Source: a virus
DNA: 50,964 nt
Strand: one strand, 5' to 3'
IMG/VR virus record: IMGVR_UViG_3300041809_001476
Coordinates: 1-50,964 of that record
Positions 16,938-26,214 of this stretch are shown here, piece by piece; the stretch's first letter is position 1, and every line of letters starts with the position of its first letter. A program made the translations under genes and the position numbers. The notes under the pieces are model-generated. The model was not told the origin of the DNA. It made no database searches and saw nothing but the letters and a program-made list of their open reading frames with translations.

Positions 16938-19900
16938 TGTCCCCTGTTCTCACCACCCTCAAACCGCTCATTGTCACCTCCCCGGCGATTATTGGGCAAT
17001 CCCTGTCCATCGACACCCAAGTTTTACCTCTTAGCATCCAAGCCGACACTTACGCTATCCCTTGGGTCGAGAACACGGAATTCTTCCCCGGTGACCAGAT
17101 AGTAGATTCGAATGGGAATGTGCAGACGGCTACTGTTGATGGCGTCACTGGCTTAACGTCTCCCACTTGGTCAAGTGGGCAAGGAAATTTCACAACGGAT
17201 GGTGCTCAAGTTTGGGTTCTCATTGGTGTTCCGGATACCACCCGCATCGAAGTCCTTATCTATGATGAAACTTTCACGTTCCTGAATTACACCCTGGGTT
17301 CCCAGACGACTCCTTTCCTGGAATCTTGGACCACTTTCACAGGTGATATCAATGTGGATCCAACGATTCCTCAGACGCTTTTGCAGATTCGGGGTAGAAA
17401 TTACGATCCTTCCCCCGGCGCGGTGTGGCAAGCCAACATCAACTATACAGTTGGCGCACAGATCATAGACAGCAACGGTAACGTGGAGACGGTTATCATA
17501 GCTGGAATTTCAGGGGCCGCTGTTCCTGTTTGGCCTCTTGGGATCGGAGTCCAGACGACGGATGGAGGAGCAACCGGCGCGGTTTGGATTATGACCGGTC
17601 TGCCGGCTCTAACCACTACCGTCCAAACCAATCTGATTTATTTCCAGTCAAGCGATGCAGTCCAGATTGGACCCCCTTCCGGTGTCACTGCCTACAAAGG
17701 GGCCACGTCTTGCCAACTTGAGTGGGCACAACCAATGTTCCCTGGCACGCTAGGTGTTCAGGTGATGCTTTCCACTGATCCTACTGGCGTCAATGTCCCT
17801 TTTACACAGTTCGGGGATCTTGTTTACAATGTAACGCGAACAGCCAACGTAATTATTTCGGAATCGAATCAATCTAGTACAGTTCCAAATGTCGAGACTC
17901 AGGATATCACCAATGTAGTGATAAATTCTCCAACATTAGCTACTTTGACCGTGGAAACTGGAACCGCTTTCCAGACCAACCAGCCAATCACTATTGCGAG
18001 TTTGACCGCAGCGCAAAACCTCCAGTTGAACGGCACTTGGACAGTTTACGGGGCGACTCTCAGTACAGTTATAATCCAGGGTTCAGGTTGGACCGCGCAC
18101 GGAGCGGTTGCTGATACTGGTACCGCGACTCAAACTCTTACCACCAGCACTACAACTTTGACGACAACCCAGGAAACTCAAGAAGTTTCTTTCAGCTCGG
18201 TTGTGATAACTCCCGGTGACGTTCAGAATGCCACGATATTCTACGCGATGTTGTCAGTGGTTGTCCAAGATCCTAACACAAACGTTGTGTTCCAGTCACA
18301 ACAAAATGGTCCCATAACTTGTGGCTTTGTGAATCTGCAAGTCGTTAGTCCGACGGATTTCTTAGCCTTGCAACGCAAGGAAGATATCGCGGGTCGCCTT
18401 ATTACATACATCACCAACCTTTATCCCGATTTGGACTTGTCCCCGCGTTCGGAATTGCGAGATTTGATCATAGATCCAATCGCTTTAGAGCTAGCCAATA
18501 TGTCGGTTCGTGAATGGTTTAGTCGGTGCGCCACTAGCATCTCGGCTATGAGCCAACTAGATGACACGACTGGCGATGGTTTTAGTGACCCATTCAGCCA
18601 ATCACCGACCAAACAACAATTGGCCCGCGCTTATGGTTTAAGCGCCTCGGACACACAATCCCTCGTCGATACCCAGTTTGATATCCTGGGTGAACAAGCG
18701 GGTGTCACGCGGGGTACAGCGACGCCGGCAGTCGTAGAGTTGACGTTGTTCACGTACATAGAGCCAACATTGGCTGTTACTTTCCCACTGGGTGTTCAAG
18801 TAAGCACTGTGATGGATGCTAATACACCCGCGTTGACATTCGTCACAACGACTTCTGCTACTGTCACTCCGCAATCGGCGAACTCTTATTACGATCCAGA
18901 ATATGGCTGGTGGGCTATCTCTGTTCCAGCCCAGTGCACAACTACGGGCAGCGTGGGCAACGTGGGTGCGGGCACGATTCGTGTTATCACGTCGGGAGCA
19001 CCGAATGGTTGGAGTGTCACTAACTTGGAAGGTGCAGATTATGGTTTTGACGTCCAGATCAACTCAGCATTTGCGGCACAGATACAAGACCGTCAGGTTA
19101 CAGGTGTGGATTCCGGCACACGCAATGGATATTTAACCACGGCGCGTAAGACACCGGGTGTTATAAGGGCTTTGGTTGTTGCTGCCGGCGACTTAGAGAT
19201 GGTTCGTGATTGGGACTCGGTTCGCCAGAAGCATGACTATGGCTGCGTGGACATTTATGTGCAGGGCACTAGCTTTTCTGAACAGGATGAGGACATCGCT
19301 TTCTCCTACGAAAATTCGAGTATTTACGGGAATTTTTCCACCTATCTAGGTGTGTCAATCCTCAACAGCGCGTTGTTGACGTTTGCTATCTCGAACTTCT
19401 CCTTGCTGCCTTATGGTGTGGAAGCGATACAAGAATTCCTGGCTCAAAACAATTCCGGCCAAACGTTCTATTTCGGCACAAAGAACGCTCAGTTCAACAA
19501 CGCGCTGGGGATTTTCAGCCTAGACCCCAACGAGATGGCATACCAATATTCTGGCGATGAAATTTCGCAGGCAGTGGTGCCAGTAATTTTAAACAACGTT
19601 CCAGCCAACAACAAAGCGGTGTTGCACGCTTTGACCAGTGGGGTGGCCACTTACACTTTCTATCTCAACGTGCGCATGCAGTCTCCATTGGAAGTTGTCC
19701 CGTCCTTCCAACCTGTTCTGGAAGCGATCTCCGCTATTGGTGACGGGCAAACCGGCGCGGTGTCTAGTGATCTATTAGAGCTGATTCACACTTCGGATTT
19801 CTTGTTGCAAGGGGGATCTAACGACGCTGGGGATGAGGTTCTGGTTTACTCTACAAACAGTTCCCCTGTCTCTACTTCAGTCACCTTGGCCAATAATCCT

Positions 19901-21625
19901 GAGTTCATAGACACTGCTATGGATATCCCGGTGAATAGCAATGGGCAACCAGGTAATGTTCTTTCAGTTCTCAGTGCCGATCTTTCCATCGCCTACGTTT
20001 ATGGCACGGATTACACTATCGTTCCAGCCGTGGCTCCAAATCCTGCATGGGGCGGGCGTTACCGCTCATATGCGCTGAAGGCTCTAACGGAAACCTTCGA
20101 TCTTACTAATGTGCAAACCGATCCTACAGGCACCATCCTTACGATCAAGGCTGCTAACAATCTAGATCCGGGTGCAGATGTCACTTTCAACAACGTGGCT
20201 GTGGCGACTTGGTTGAACGTTCTACCGGCAGTTACCGTAGCGACGGCGACTCCCACCCAGTTCACGGCCACGATTACTGGTGGCCCATTAAGCTATGATG
20301 TTCCGGATACAGGGAATGTCGTGGCTCAAAATATTGCGCCGGGTGACACCGTTGTGGTTTCATACAACAAGTTCTCCTTGTATGAACAATTGACTTACGT
20401 AGCAGGTGAACCCCAGACTCTAACGGGTACATCCCCCACCACACTCAACCACGAGGGCTTTATCCAGAACACCTGGTTGCCTGAGAGTTATGCCAACACA
20501 ACGTTGAGTTATGATGGCGCGGTGTACAATGCTGACGGCAGTATGAATCTGCCAGCGGCTATCGCAGCTGGTTCGGTGTACGCGGGTGCTCCTCCACTTC
20601 TGTTAGGATTTACGACGTTGGTTGCTGCACAAGTTTCCCATGGCAACCGTTATATCAAAGTGACTTTCTTCGATGGAACAGCCAACCTTGTTATGCTAGA
20701 AGGAGTCGACTATACATTAACTGTAGATCCAGTCTCGGGTGCCGCTACGCTGGCGAGAATCCTAACCGGCCACATTCCAGACGGTGGTACGGTTCTCGTT
20801 AGTTACTTCTACAACGAAGTCTTTACGATGGCAACGGAGTACCCGGCCTTCGTAGAACAATTGGCTACAACAATTGCGGCTACGCAGCACGCGGCAGCCG
20901 ATGTGCTTATCAAAGCCATGGTGGAGAATGGCGTTGATGTTTCCGCGACTATCACGTTGGCTTCAAACGCTACCGCCAGTGTTGTGGATCCTCAAGTTCG
21001 AACCATCATTGGCATCGTTATGGCTAATTCGGTGGGAACGCTACAACAGTCTACAATGATACAACAGATTCTGAATCTCACGGGGGTTTCCAACGTAGCA
21101 ATACCGTTTACGAAGTTTGCTAAGACCGACGGGGCTTACGACATCGATATCATCATCCCCACGGGTACGGATTGGTTGCAATTGAAGCAGGATCCAGCGT
21201 TCGCCGGCATCTCGCTTCCAACCAATTCGTTCATAACGGAGTTCCCGGTGCTGCCCGATGCCACTATTCCTTCAGGTGGCCAACCGAATGCCTTCGTGGG
21301 AATGTTGTATGAAGGGCAGCCGTATCAGCGTTGCCTTTCTGTTCAGGCCTTTCTGGCGTCTACAGTACCTTCGTTTTACATCATTGGCACTAACGATCAA
21401 ATCAACAGTTCTACGCCGCTGCCCAACTCGTATGCACAACGCGTGATGTTGATAGAAGCGCCAGCGATAACACAGCCGACGACTCGAGCCTACCGAGTGA
21501 CGTATCAGGTGTATGGCGAGGGTGGCTATAAAGATATCACGATCAGCAGCACGGAATACTTGGTGCCGGCAAAGGTCGTCTTGAACTATCTATCAGCTCC
21601 GGCCACCACCACTTTGGGAGGCTAA
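16937..21625 (+). CDS. Baseplate J-like protein with N-terminal binding modules
   Basis: 1562-aa protein. The start is ATG 16937 (GGGGGA upstream, TAATG overlap) rather than 16922. Two copies of a W...IIDSNGN...W module lie at ~35-95 and ~155-215. Residues ~584-705 carry the baseplate J core (GEQAGVTRGTATPAVVEL ... GSVGNVGAGTIRVI), followed by a typical RQVTGVDSGTRNGYLTTAR segment. The C-terminal ~250 residues include another gpJ-like stretch (VVDPQVRTIIGIVMANSVG). Baseplate J proteins form the wedge that surrounds the tail hub in contractile phages. At over 1500 aa it is several times larger than P2 gpJ because of added adhesion modules. Confidence 0.85.
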   Translation: MSPVLTTLKPLIVTSPAIIGQSLSIDTQVLPLSIQADTYAIPWVENTEFFPGDQIVDSNGNVQTATVDGVTGLTSPTWSSGQGNFTTDGAQVWVLIGVPDTTRIEVLIYDETFTFLNYTLGSQTTPFLESWTTFTGDINVDPTIPQTLLQIRGRNYDPSPGAVWQANINYTVGAQIIDSNGNVETVIIAGISGAAVPVWPLGIGVQTTDGGATGAVWIMTGLPALTTTVQTNLIYFQSSDAVQIGPPSGVTAYKGATSCQLEWAQPMFPGTLGVQVMLSTDPTGVNVPFTQFGDLVYNVTRTANVIISESNQSSTVPNVETQDITNVVINSPTLATLTVETGTAFQTNQPITIASLTAAQNLQLNGTWTVYGATLSTVIIQGSGWTAHGAVADTGTATQTLTTSTTTLTTTQETQEVSFSSVVITPGDVQNATIFYAMLSVVVQDPNTNVVFQSQQNGPITCGFVNLQVVSPTDFLALQRKEDIAGRLITYITNLYPDLDLSPRSELRDLIIDPIALELANMSVREWFSRCATSISAMSQLDDTTGDGFSDPFSQSPTKQQLARAYGLSASDTQSLVDTQFDILGEQAGVTRGTATPAVVELTLFTYIEPTLAVTFPLGVQVSTVMDANTPALTFVTTTSATVTPQSANSYYDPEYGWWAISVPAQCTTTGSVGNVGAGTIRVITSGAPNGWSVTNLEGADYGFDVQINSAFAAQIQDRQVTGVDSGTRNGYLTTARKTPGVIRALVVAAGDLEMVRDWDSVRQKHDYGCVDIYVQGTSFSEQDEDIAFSYENSSIYGNFSTYLGVSILNSALLTFAISNFSLLPYGVEAIQEFLAQNNSGQTFYFGTKNAQFNNALGIFSLDPNEMAYQYSGDEISQAVVPVILNNVPANNKAVLHALTSGVATYTFYLNVRMQSPLEVVPSFQPVLEAISAIGDGQTGAVSSDLLELIHTSDFLLQGGSNDAGDEVLVYSTNSSPVSTSVTLANNPEFIDTAMDIPVNSNGQPGNVLSVLSADLSIAYVYGTDYTIVPAVAPNPAWGGRYRSYALKALTETFDLTNVQTDPTGTILTIKAANNLDPGADVTFNNVAVATWLNVLPAVTVATATPTQFTATITGGPLSYDVPDTGNVVAQNIAPGDTVVVSYNKFSLYEQLTYVAGEPQTLTGTSPTTLNHEGFIQNTWLPESYANTTLSYDGAVYNADGSMNLPAAIAAGSVYAGAPPLLLGFTTLVAAQVSHGNRYIKVTFFDGTANLVMLEGVDYTLTVDPVSGAATLARILTGHIPDGGTVLVSYFYNEVFTMATEYPAFVEQLATTIAATQHAAADVLIKAMVENGVDVSATITLASNATASVVDPQVRTIIGIVMANSVGTLQQSTMIQQILNLTGVSNVAIPFTKFAKTDGAYDIDIIIPTGTDWLQLKQDPAFAGISLPTNSFITEFPVLPDATIPSGGQPNAFVGMLYEGQPYQRCLSVQAFLASTVPSFYIIGTNDQINSSTPLPNSYAQRVMLIEAPAITQPTTRAYRVTYQVYGEGGYKDITISSTEYLVPAKVVLNYLSAPATTTLGG

Positions 21626-21627
21626 CC

Positions 21628-21843
21628 ATGCTTACCATCTTTTGCAAAGACCATCCAAACTATCTGGCGATTAGAAGGAAGCCGCACGAGGATTGTGAGG
21701 CATGTGCGCTGCTCTACATTCTACGGCATCAGTGGGAGCGAGATGCAGAAAAGAAGTTAGGCGGACTGAATCCTTACCAGTTCATTAATGCTGACAAGGG
21801 CGCAGAAGATCTTCGTGTCAAGGAGGCAGCTGACCTTGGCTAA
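21628..21843 (+). CDS. 71-aa Cys/His-rich small protein
   Basis: Starts two bases after the baseplate gene. The N-terminal half has CKDHPNYLAIRRKPHEDCEAC, whose Cys/His pattern suggests a zinc knuckle. It is helical beyond residue 27. The ribosome binding site and start of the next gene lie inside its 3' end. Function unknown. Confidence 0.6.
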   Translation: MLTIFCKDHPNYLAIRRKPHEDCEACALLYILRHQWERDAEKKLGGLNPYQFINADKGAEDLRVKEAADLG

Positions 21844-23140
21844 CCCTGACCTCCTTTACCTCAGATCTCGCGAACAACTTCTTATATACGAAGATTCACG
21901 TTTCTATTCCCTCATCCACGCGATGGCAAATTTCTACACCACGCGGAATGACAACTCAATCTTTGGGAATATTCTTCGCGCTGTTGCCCGAGAACTAGCC
22001 AAACTCGAATACGACTATGCTTACGATCTAGTCGGTAAGCAACCACAATTTCTAACCCCTCCCGATATCAAACGTCGGTGGGCTAATTCATTATTCGTCA
22101 GCAGTGATTTTCCCACGACGACTCCAGTTCAATACGACGTGCAATATCGGGCCATGCTGGTCGCCTTGTTACAAGCGTACAAACAAGGTGCGCGGTTGTC
22201 CGCAATCGAAGAAGTCATTACAGCTTACACTGGGCTGGACATAATCGTTGTAGAATTGTATAAACTGATAGGCAACGGGATTTATGATATCTCTGACGTG
22301 AACACTCTTCAGGTTTCCATTCCTGTAGGTGGTTCCAATCCGTTAGAGGATATCCAGAACCTTTTACAGCTCGAGCCTATCACCAAAGATTTGTACGGCG
22401 CGATTGATTTGGCGAAGCCCGCGCACGTGGGCGTGAACTTTGCGATAGTTTTCGGCACCGGTGAAGACATCGACGCTTACGTGACTGACATTTCGGAATC
22501 GGTGACCTTTGGAATTAGAGATGAACTTATCATCACCTATCAAATCGTTGAGCCAGAGCCGTTTAGAGGTCCGATGCTCATTCAGGCTCCCATTTTGAAC
22601 CCGGCTAATCCACAGACGACGATTGCCGCTTGGGGTCGCACGTTCCCACAGGTGCTTACTACGACGGAATGGGCGAACCTTACCGCGATCAATCCCCTCA
22701 CAAACATGGAAGAAGTGTTTGCCATCGAGCCGCCATTGCTGGCCTGGCAACCGAATACTAGCTACACGCTAGGACAGCAGATCATCGATAGCAACTACAA
22801 CATCCAGACCGTTACCACGGCTGGCGTTTCGAAGACTGGTTTACCCCCGACTTGGACACAGGCATTTGAAGGTACCACGTTGGATCACACAGTCACTTGG
22901 ACGTTGACCGCACCAACCGCCAAGGCCGCGTACAATGCGCCGCCAGACAGCTCGGAAGGTAACTATCTCTTGAGTCAGGCTGCTCTGAACTGGATTATTC
23001 TCCTAAACCCGGATGGCTCGCCAACCGGCTACCTGGCAAATTACGATCCGCTGCACCCAGCCGGTCTGCTTGCGCCGCGTCTGGATCAAGCGTGGGAGAT
23101 TGGTCGCGGGGACGCGAACTACATCTTTGAACTTACGTAA
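21836..23140 (+). CDS. Tail/baseplate protein with IIDSN-type module
   Basis: 434-aa protein. I chose TTG 21836 because AGGAGG (21821-21826) sits 9 nt upstream and it gives an 8-nt overlap with the preceding gene; an ATG at 21788 has no such site. The N-terminal ~150 residues are helical (SLIHAMANFYTTRNDNSIFG), as in baseplate proteins encoded after gpJ. Residues ~300-360 carry the third copy of the W...IIDSNYNIQTVTTAG...W module. Role: probable baseplate or fibre adaptor, inferred from gene order. Confidence 0.7.
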   Translation: MANPDLLYLRSREQLLIYEDSRFYSLIHAMANFYTTRNDNSIFGNILRAVARELAKLEYDYAYDLVGKQPQFLTPPDIKRRWANSLFVSSDFPTTTPVQYDVQYRAMLVALLQAYKQGARLSAIEEVITAYTGLDIIVVELYKLIGNGIYDISDVNTLQVSIPVGGSNPLEDIQNLLQLEPITKDLYGAIDLAKPAHVGVNFAIVFGTGEDIDAYVTDISESVTFGIRDELIITYQIVEPEPFRGPMLIQAPILNPANPQTTIAAWGRTFPQVLTTTEWANLTAINPLTNMEEVFAIEPPLLAWQPNTSYTLGQQIIDSNYNIQTVTTAGVSKTGLPPTWTQAFEGTTLDHTVTWTLTAPTAKAAYNAPPDSSEGNYLLSQAALNWIILLNPDGSPTGYLANYDPLHPAGLLAPRLDQAWEIGRGDANYIFELT

Positions 23141-23143
23141 CCG

Positions 23144-24454
23144 ATGGGTGAATGTAAAATACCCATATGGTTTCTTCTTCAGGCAAGTTTCTCAACAGAG
23201 CTCTACCGCTCCTCTCCCCAAATCAGCTATCTCCTACATAGTAGAATGAAACAGGCATACATCAGCCCTCCTGCCGGATTACTCGACGTGACTATCATCC
23301 GGGACAACGACCCTCGCGTTGTTATTACACTCGATCTAGGAATCCCCAATTTTACTGTGTTTTCTCTGAAAATGCCCGTGCTCGAACAACCAGGTTCCAT
23401 GACGGAACTACTGTCCGAAGCTCTTTCAGCGTTGCTGGACGAGATGTCGTGTTTCATGCTTAGTCTGGCGTTTGACGAGAAGGTTATTGTCGCCATCTAT
23501 GCGATGGTTCTGGCCACTTTCAAAGAGATGACACCCGATTCAAAGACGGATGCCAGCCAATCTCAAGTGGGTAGGGATGACACCGTTGTGACTTACGAAG
23601 GCAGCTTCCAACTTCCACAGCCTTTCGTCGATGAAACACACCGGAAAGTTGTCACGGGTTCTCGGGTTCTGAAGCGCGTTCCAAAAGTACGCCGGGTTGA
23701 GCTTACGGTTGAAAAACCCCAAAAGGTGCAAAAAGAAGATCTCGGAAGAGTTATTCGGCAGTACCGCAATCGCTCGTTGAAGACTCAACCTAGAAATCTA
23801 TTCATGGTTGTTTACGACCAACAAGGCCGTCCTGCTGGCACTGTTCCAATGGGGGCTAAATTCAGAAACAATCTCTTGAAGCTGAGAAGTTCACAGCAAG
23901 CATCAACACCACAATTTACCGACCCCGCTACGTTTGAACGTCTCAATGAACTGCTTTACAAGAACGTCGTGGGTATTCCAAAGAGCATATCCGTAGAAGA
24001 AAATGAATTCCTTCCGGAAGCCTTCTGCGGTGATGACATGGCACTGTACGCGGATCGCACACATCGTTATCTGGTGAAATTTCCCGACGGGCGTGTTGTA
24101 AAATTTCACAACCGGCCTAGTGTTCGGGCATTGCGAAATCGGAACTACCCGGTGCCCTCGGAATATTGGCGATGGAATTTGATCAAGAAAGATGAGGTTC
24201 CAGATCCGGCAGATGAAATCAGTTTTTCGGAAGTGGAAGAAAACCCTGAGCTCGAAGAAAATACGAACGAGAAAACTTCGGCTAAACTATGTAGCCAGTG
24301 TCACATAAGAGCCGAATGGCGCGATGGACTTTGTCACAAGTGCCTAGAGAAACAGAAAACCGGTGTCGCCGATGCAGGCGGTGGTTGGAAGAAAGACACC
24401 CAGACCGAAATCGCTTTGGAAACGGGTGAGAAGTCCAGTATTGACTCCATATGA
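23144..24454 (+). CDS. Hypothetical protein with C-terminal zinc ribbon
   Basis: Open from ATG 23144 (436 codons). ATG 23246 (MKQAYISPP, preceded by AGTAGA) may be the true start, because the first 34 residues look unlike the rest. The middle is mixed alpha/beta with basic patches. Near the C-terminus is a four-Cys zinc site, CSQCHIRAEWRDGLCHKC. The stop overlaps the next ATG (ATGA). Expressed with the tail operon; no family recognised. Confidence 0.6.
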   Translation: MGECKIPIWFLLQASFSTELYRSSPQISYLLHSRMKQAYISPPAGLLDVTIIRDNDPRVVITLDLGIPNFTVFSLKMPVLEQPGSMTELLSEALSALLDEMSCFMLSLAFDEKVIVAIYAMVLATFKEMTPDSKTDASQSQVGRDDTVVTYEGSFQLPQPFVDETHRKVVTGSRVLKRVPKVRRVELTVEKPQKVQKEDLGRVIRQYRNRSLKTQPRNLFMVVYDQQGRPAGTVPMGAKFRNNLLKLRSSQQASTPQFTDPATFERLNELLYKNVVGIPKSISVEENEFLPEAFCGDDMALYADRTHRYLVKFPDGRVVKFHNRPSVRALRNRNYPVPSEYWRWNLIKKDEVPDPADEISFSEVEENPELEENTNEKTSAKLCSQCHIRAEWRDGLCHKCLEKQKTGVADAGGGWKKDTQTEIALETGEKSSIDSI

Positions 24455-24678
24455 TTACGCAGATAGAACTTGAAGAAGGTGCGGTGGACGGCATTCGTCC
24501 TTGCTATTGGGTTTCTCACACACGGGAAGAGCATTTGATTCCGGGCAAACAGATCATTTTGTCCGAAATCGGTGTAGCGACACCAGTTACAGTGAGACGA
24601 ACTTTCGTTTCTCTAGCAGATGGTCACGCGCTGCCGGAAAAGGCAAGATACGGGCAGCTGCTTGAGATTTTGAATTAG
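24451..24678 (+). CDS. 75-aa hypothetical protein
   Basis: Coupled to the upstream gene by a 4-nt ATGA overlap. A short, acidic, beta-rich protein (IELEEGAVDGIRPCYWVSH) with no membrane segment or metal site. Function unknown; its position supports a small virion or assembly factor. Confidence 0.55.
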   Translation: MITQIELEEGAVDGIRPCYWVSHTREEHLIPGKQIILSEIGVATPVTVRRTFVSLADGHALPEKARYGQLLEILN

Positions 24679-24691
24679 AGGAAGGTTTGCA

Positions 24692-25399
24692 ATGGAAAAA
24701 CCGTTTTACACCGATTCGTTTAACCCGGAAATCATATTGCTAAAAAAGCGCCCGATCGTTGAACGCGCACTTCCAACAGTTACAGGCCACATTCGCGTTT
24801 TCCGCCAGGATGATCCTTCCGTAATACTTTACGAAGAAAAGAACATCATCGTCAACACAGTTAAGTGGTTGTTCGCTAGACTTATGGCGGAGTCAGCCGG
24901 TGCTCTTTCTAATCCGTCAGTCACTAGTGGAGTTTTCAACGAACCACAGTTTGGCGTTTGGGGATTGGCACTAGGATCAGGCGATCCTAGCTGGCCACCG
25001 GAGACCCAGCCTGTTGAAACTTCTACCCAGACCGCGCTCATCACCGAAATTAAGCGCAAGCAGTGTTCTTCGATCCAGTACGTTGACACTAACAATAACC
25101 CGGTCGTTGGCTTGTCTCTCCAGGTGGATTTCCAAACAGTGGTCAACCAAACGTTGGATCAAATCAACGTCCCAATCCGTGAGATGGGTTTGATCGGTGG
25201 CGGTACGCAGACCAGTTCCCCGGCCCCGCCGCCTTTTGTCGATACGCCAGTCACGGATATGTCGAGTCCCAACACGCCTTACTTCAATCCTGAGGAGCCG
25301 ACATTGAATAGTGTAATCCTGATAAATTACAAGACCCTTCCTCCGCTACCGCTACCAGCGGGGATCAACCTGATCTTCAGTTGGGTGCTGAGCTTCTAA
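24692..25399 (+). CDS. Phage structural protein, unknown
   Basis: 235-aa protein with GAGGAAGG upstream of ATG 24692. It starts basic and polar, then has a Gly/Pro-rich central part (ALGSGDPSWPPETQPVETS) and a Pro-rich C-terminal quarter. The layout resembles small virion proteins of large myoviruses in which a loaded N-terminus leads to a Thr/Gly domain. TAATG coupling links it to the next mini-ORF. Confidence 0.6.
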   Translation: MEKPFYTDSFNPEIILLKKRPIVERALPTVTGHIRVFRQDDPSVILYEEKNIIVNTVKWLFARLMAESAGALSNPSVTSGVFNEPQFGVWGLALGSGDPSWPPETQPVETSTQTALITEIKRKQCSSIQYVDTNNNPVVGLSLQVDFQTVVNQTLDQINVPIREMGLIGGGTQTSSPAPPPFVDTPVTDMSSPNTPYFNPEEPTLNSVILINYKTLPPLPLPAGINLIFSWVLSF

Positions 25400-25479
25400 T
25401 GGCAATCGTAGCCCAAGACGCAGTTCGCTGTTTGATGCCGGGGGATTACATCGTTTGTGGGTCTAGTGGGCGCGGGTGA
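25399..25479 (+). CDS. 26-aa mini-ORF
   Basis: ATG 25399 overlaps the preceding TAA (TAATG) and the frame ends at TGA 25477-25479. The peptide begins MAIVAQDAVRCLMPGDYIVC. Its 3' end lies inside the first copy of a 20-nt repeat that precedes the next gene. It could be a coupled microprotein or spurious. Confidence 0.3.
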   Translation: MAIVAQDAVRCLMPGDYIVCGSSGRG

Positions 25480-25493
25480 TCCGCCGAAGGGAG
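25474..25493 (+). repeat. 20-nt leader repeat, copy 1
   Basis: GGGTGATCCGCCGAAGGGAG, identical to the sequence at 25747-25766. Both copies lie immediately before a small gene and supply its purine-rich ribosome binding site. Confidence 0.8.
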
Positions 25494-25500
25494 AGAGGCT

Positions 25501-25743
25501 GTGAGCAAAGACACGCGAGAATGTCGTTGTAAAGTCGAACACATTCTACTGTATGGAATCACGTCCTATGACTATGTAACTCAGCGTTTCTCTCTGCATG
25601 CTGTCGATAGAACAAAAGCTCGTGCGCTTGCCCACCAGATGATGATTAAAGACGAATTCAGGTTGAAAGAACATCGGGCGCAGGTCAGGATTGAGGAATT
25701 TGAATCAGATCACGCATTCGCAAGTTCGATGATTATGGCGTGA
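25501..25743 (+). CDS. 80-aa hypothetical protein
   Basis: GTG 25501 is chosen because GGGAGAGAGG lies just upstream, within the repeated leader. The product is a basic alpha/beta protein (ARALAHQMMIKDEFRLKEHR) with two N-terminal Cys. The next small gene carries the same leader, so the two may be regulated together or derive from a cassette. Function unknown. Confidence 0.55.
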   Translation: MSKDTRECRCKVEHILLYGITSYDYVTQRFSLHAVDRTKARALAHQMMIKDEFRLKEHRAQVRIEEFESDHAFASSMIMA

Positions 25744-25746
25744 GGA

Positions 25747-25766
25747 GGGTGATCCGCCGAAGGGAG
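25747..25766 (+). repeat. 20-nt leader repeat, copy 2
   Basis: Identical to 25474-25493; ends 7 nt before ATG 25774. Confidence 0.8.
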
Positions 25767-25773
25767 CGACACG

Positions 25774-25974
25774 ATGAAAAAGCACGACGCAGTTGACCGT
25801 TTGATTGAGAAAATCCGCGAATCAATGTTTCACGCCTACAAGAACGCTGGGTACGGTGATGCCGAAGCCCGAGCCGACAGCTACGCGGGCGGGGTGAGGT
25901 TCGCGGCCTACAACCAGGTTCACAAGCTGCGGTATCCGAGCAATGCGGTCGAAGTGACGGGGAACTGTCGGTAA
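25774..25974 (+). CDS. 66-aa hypothetical protein
   Basis: Starts at ATG 25774 behind the second 20-nt leader repeat. Helical, charged protein (DAVDRLIEKIRESMFHAYKN) followed by a Gly/Ala-rich turn. No recognised domain. Confidence 0.55.
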   Translation: MKKHDAVDRLIEKIRESMFHAYKNAGYGDAEARADSYAGGVRFAAYNQVHKLRYPSNAVEVTGNCR

Positions 25975-26003
25975 ATTACGAAATGGGTGAGGGGGACAAT
26001 TAG

Positions 26004-26195
26004 ATGTTCCGTGTTCTTACACCTTCCGGAGTGATCGCAGATGGCGCTTGGCGAACGCGGGAAGAGATTCCAGCGCGTATTCCAGACCGATTCTATCACT
26101 ACTTCGACACTTCCGAGGAAGAGATCATCGAAGTCCCTGACGATCCAGCGGTCCTGGAAGCGACGGATCTTTCAATTCCTCCCGGCCTACGCTAA
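26004..26195 (+). CDS. 63-aa acidic hypothetical protein
   Basis: ATG 26004 is preceded by GAGGGGGA. The product has a beta-rich start (MFRVLTPSGVIADGAWRT) and an acidic C-terminus (EEEIIEVPDDPAVLEATD). Function unknown. Confidence 0.55.
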   Translation: MFRVLTPSGVIADGAWRTREEIPARIPDRFYHYFDTSEEEIIEVPDDPAVLEATDLSIPPGLR

Positions 26196-26214
26196 ACTTC
26201 CTCGCCCTAAGTAG

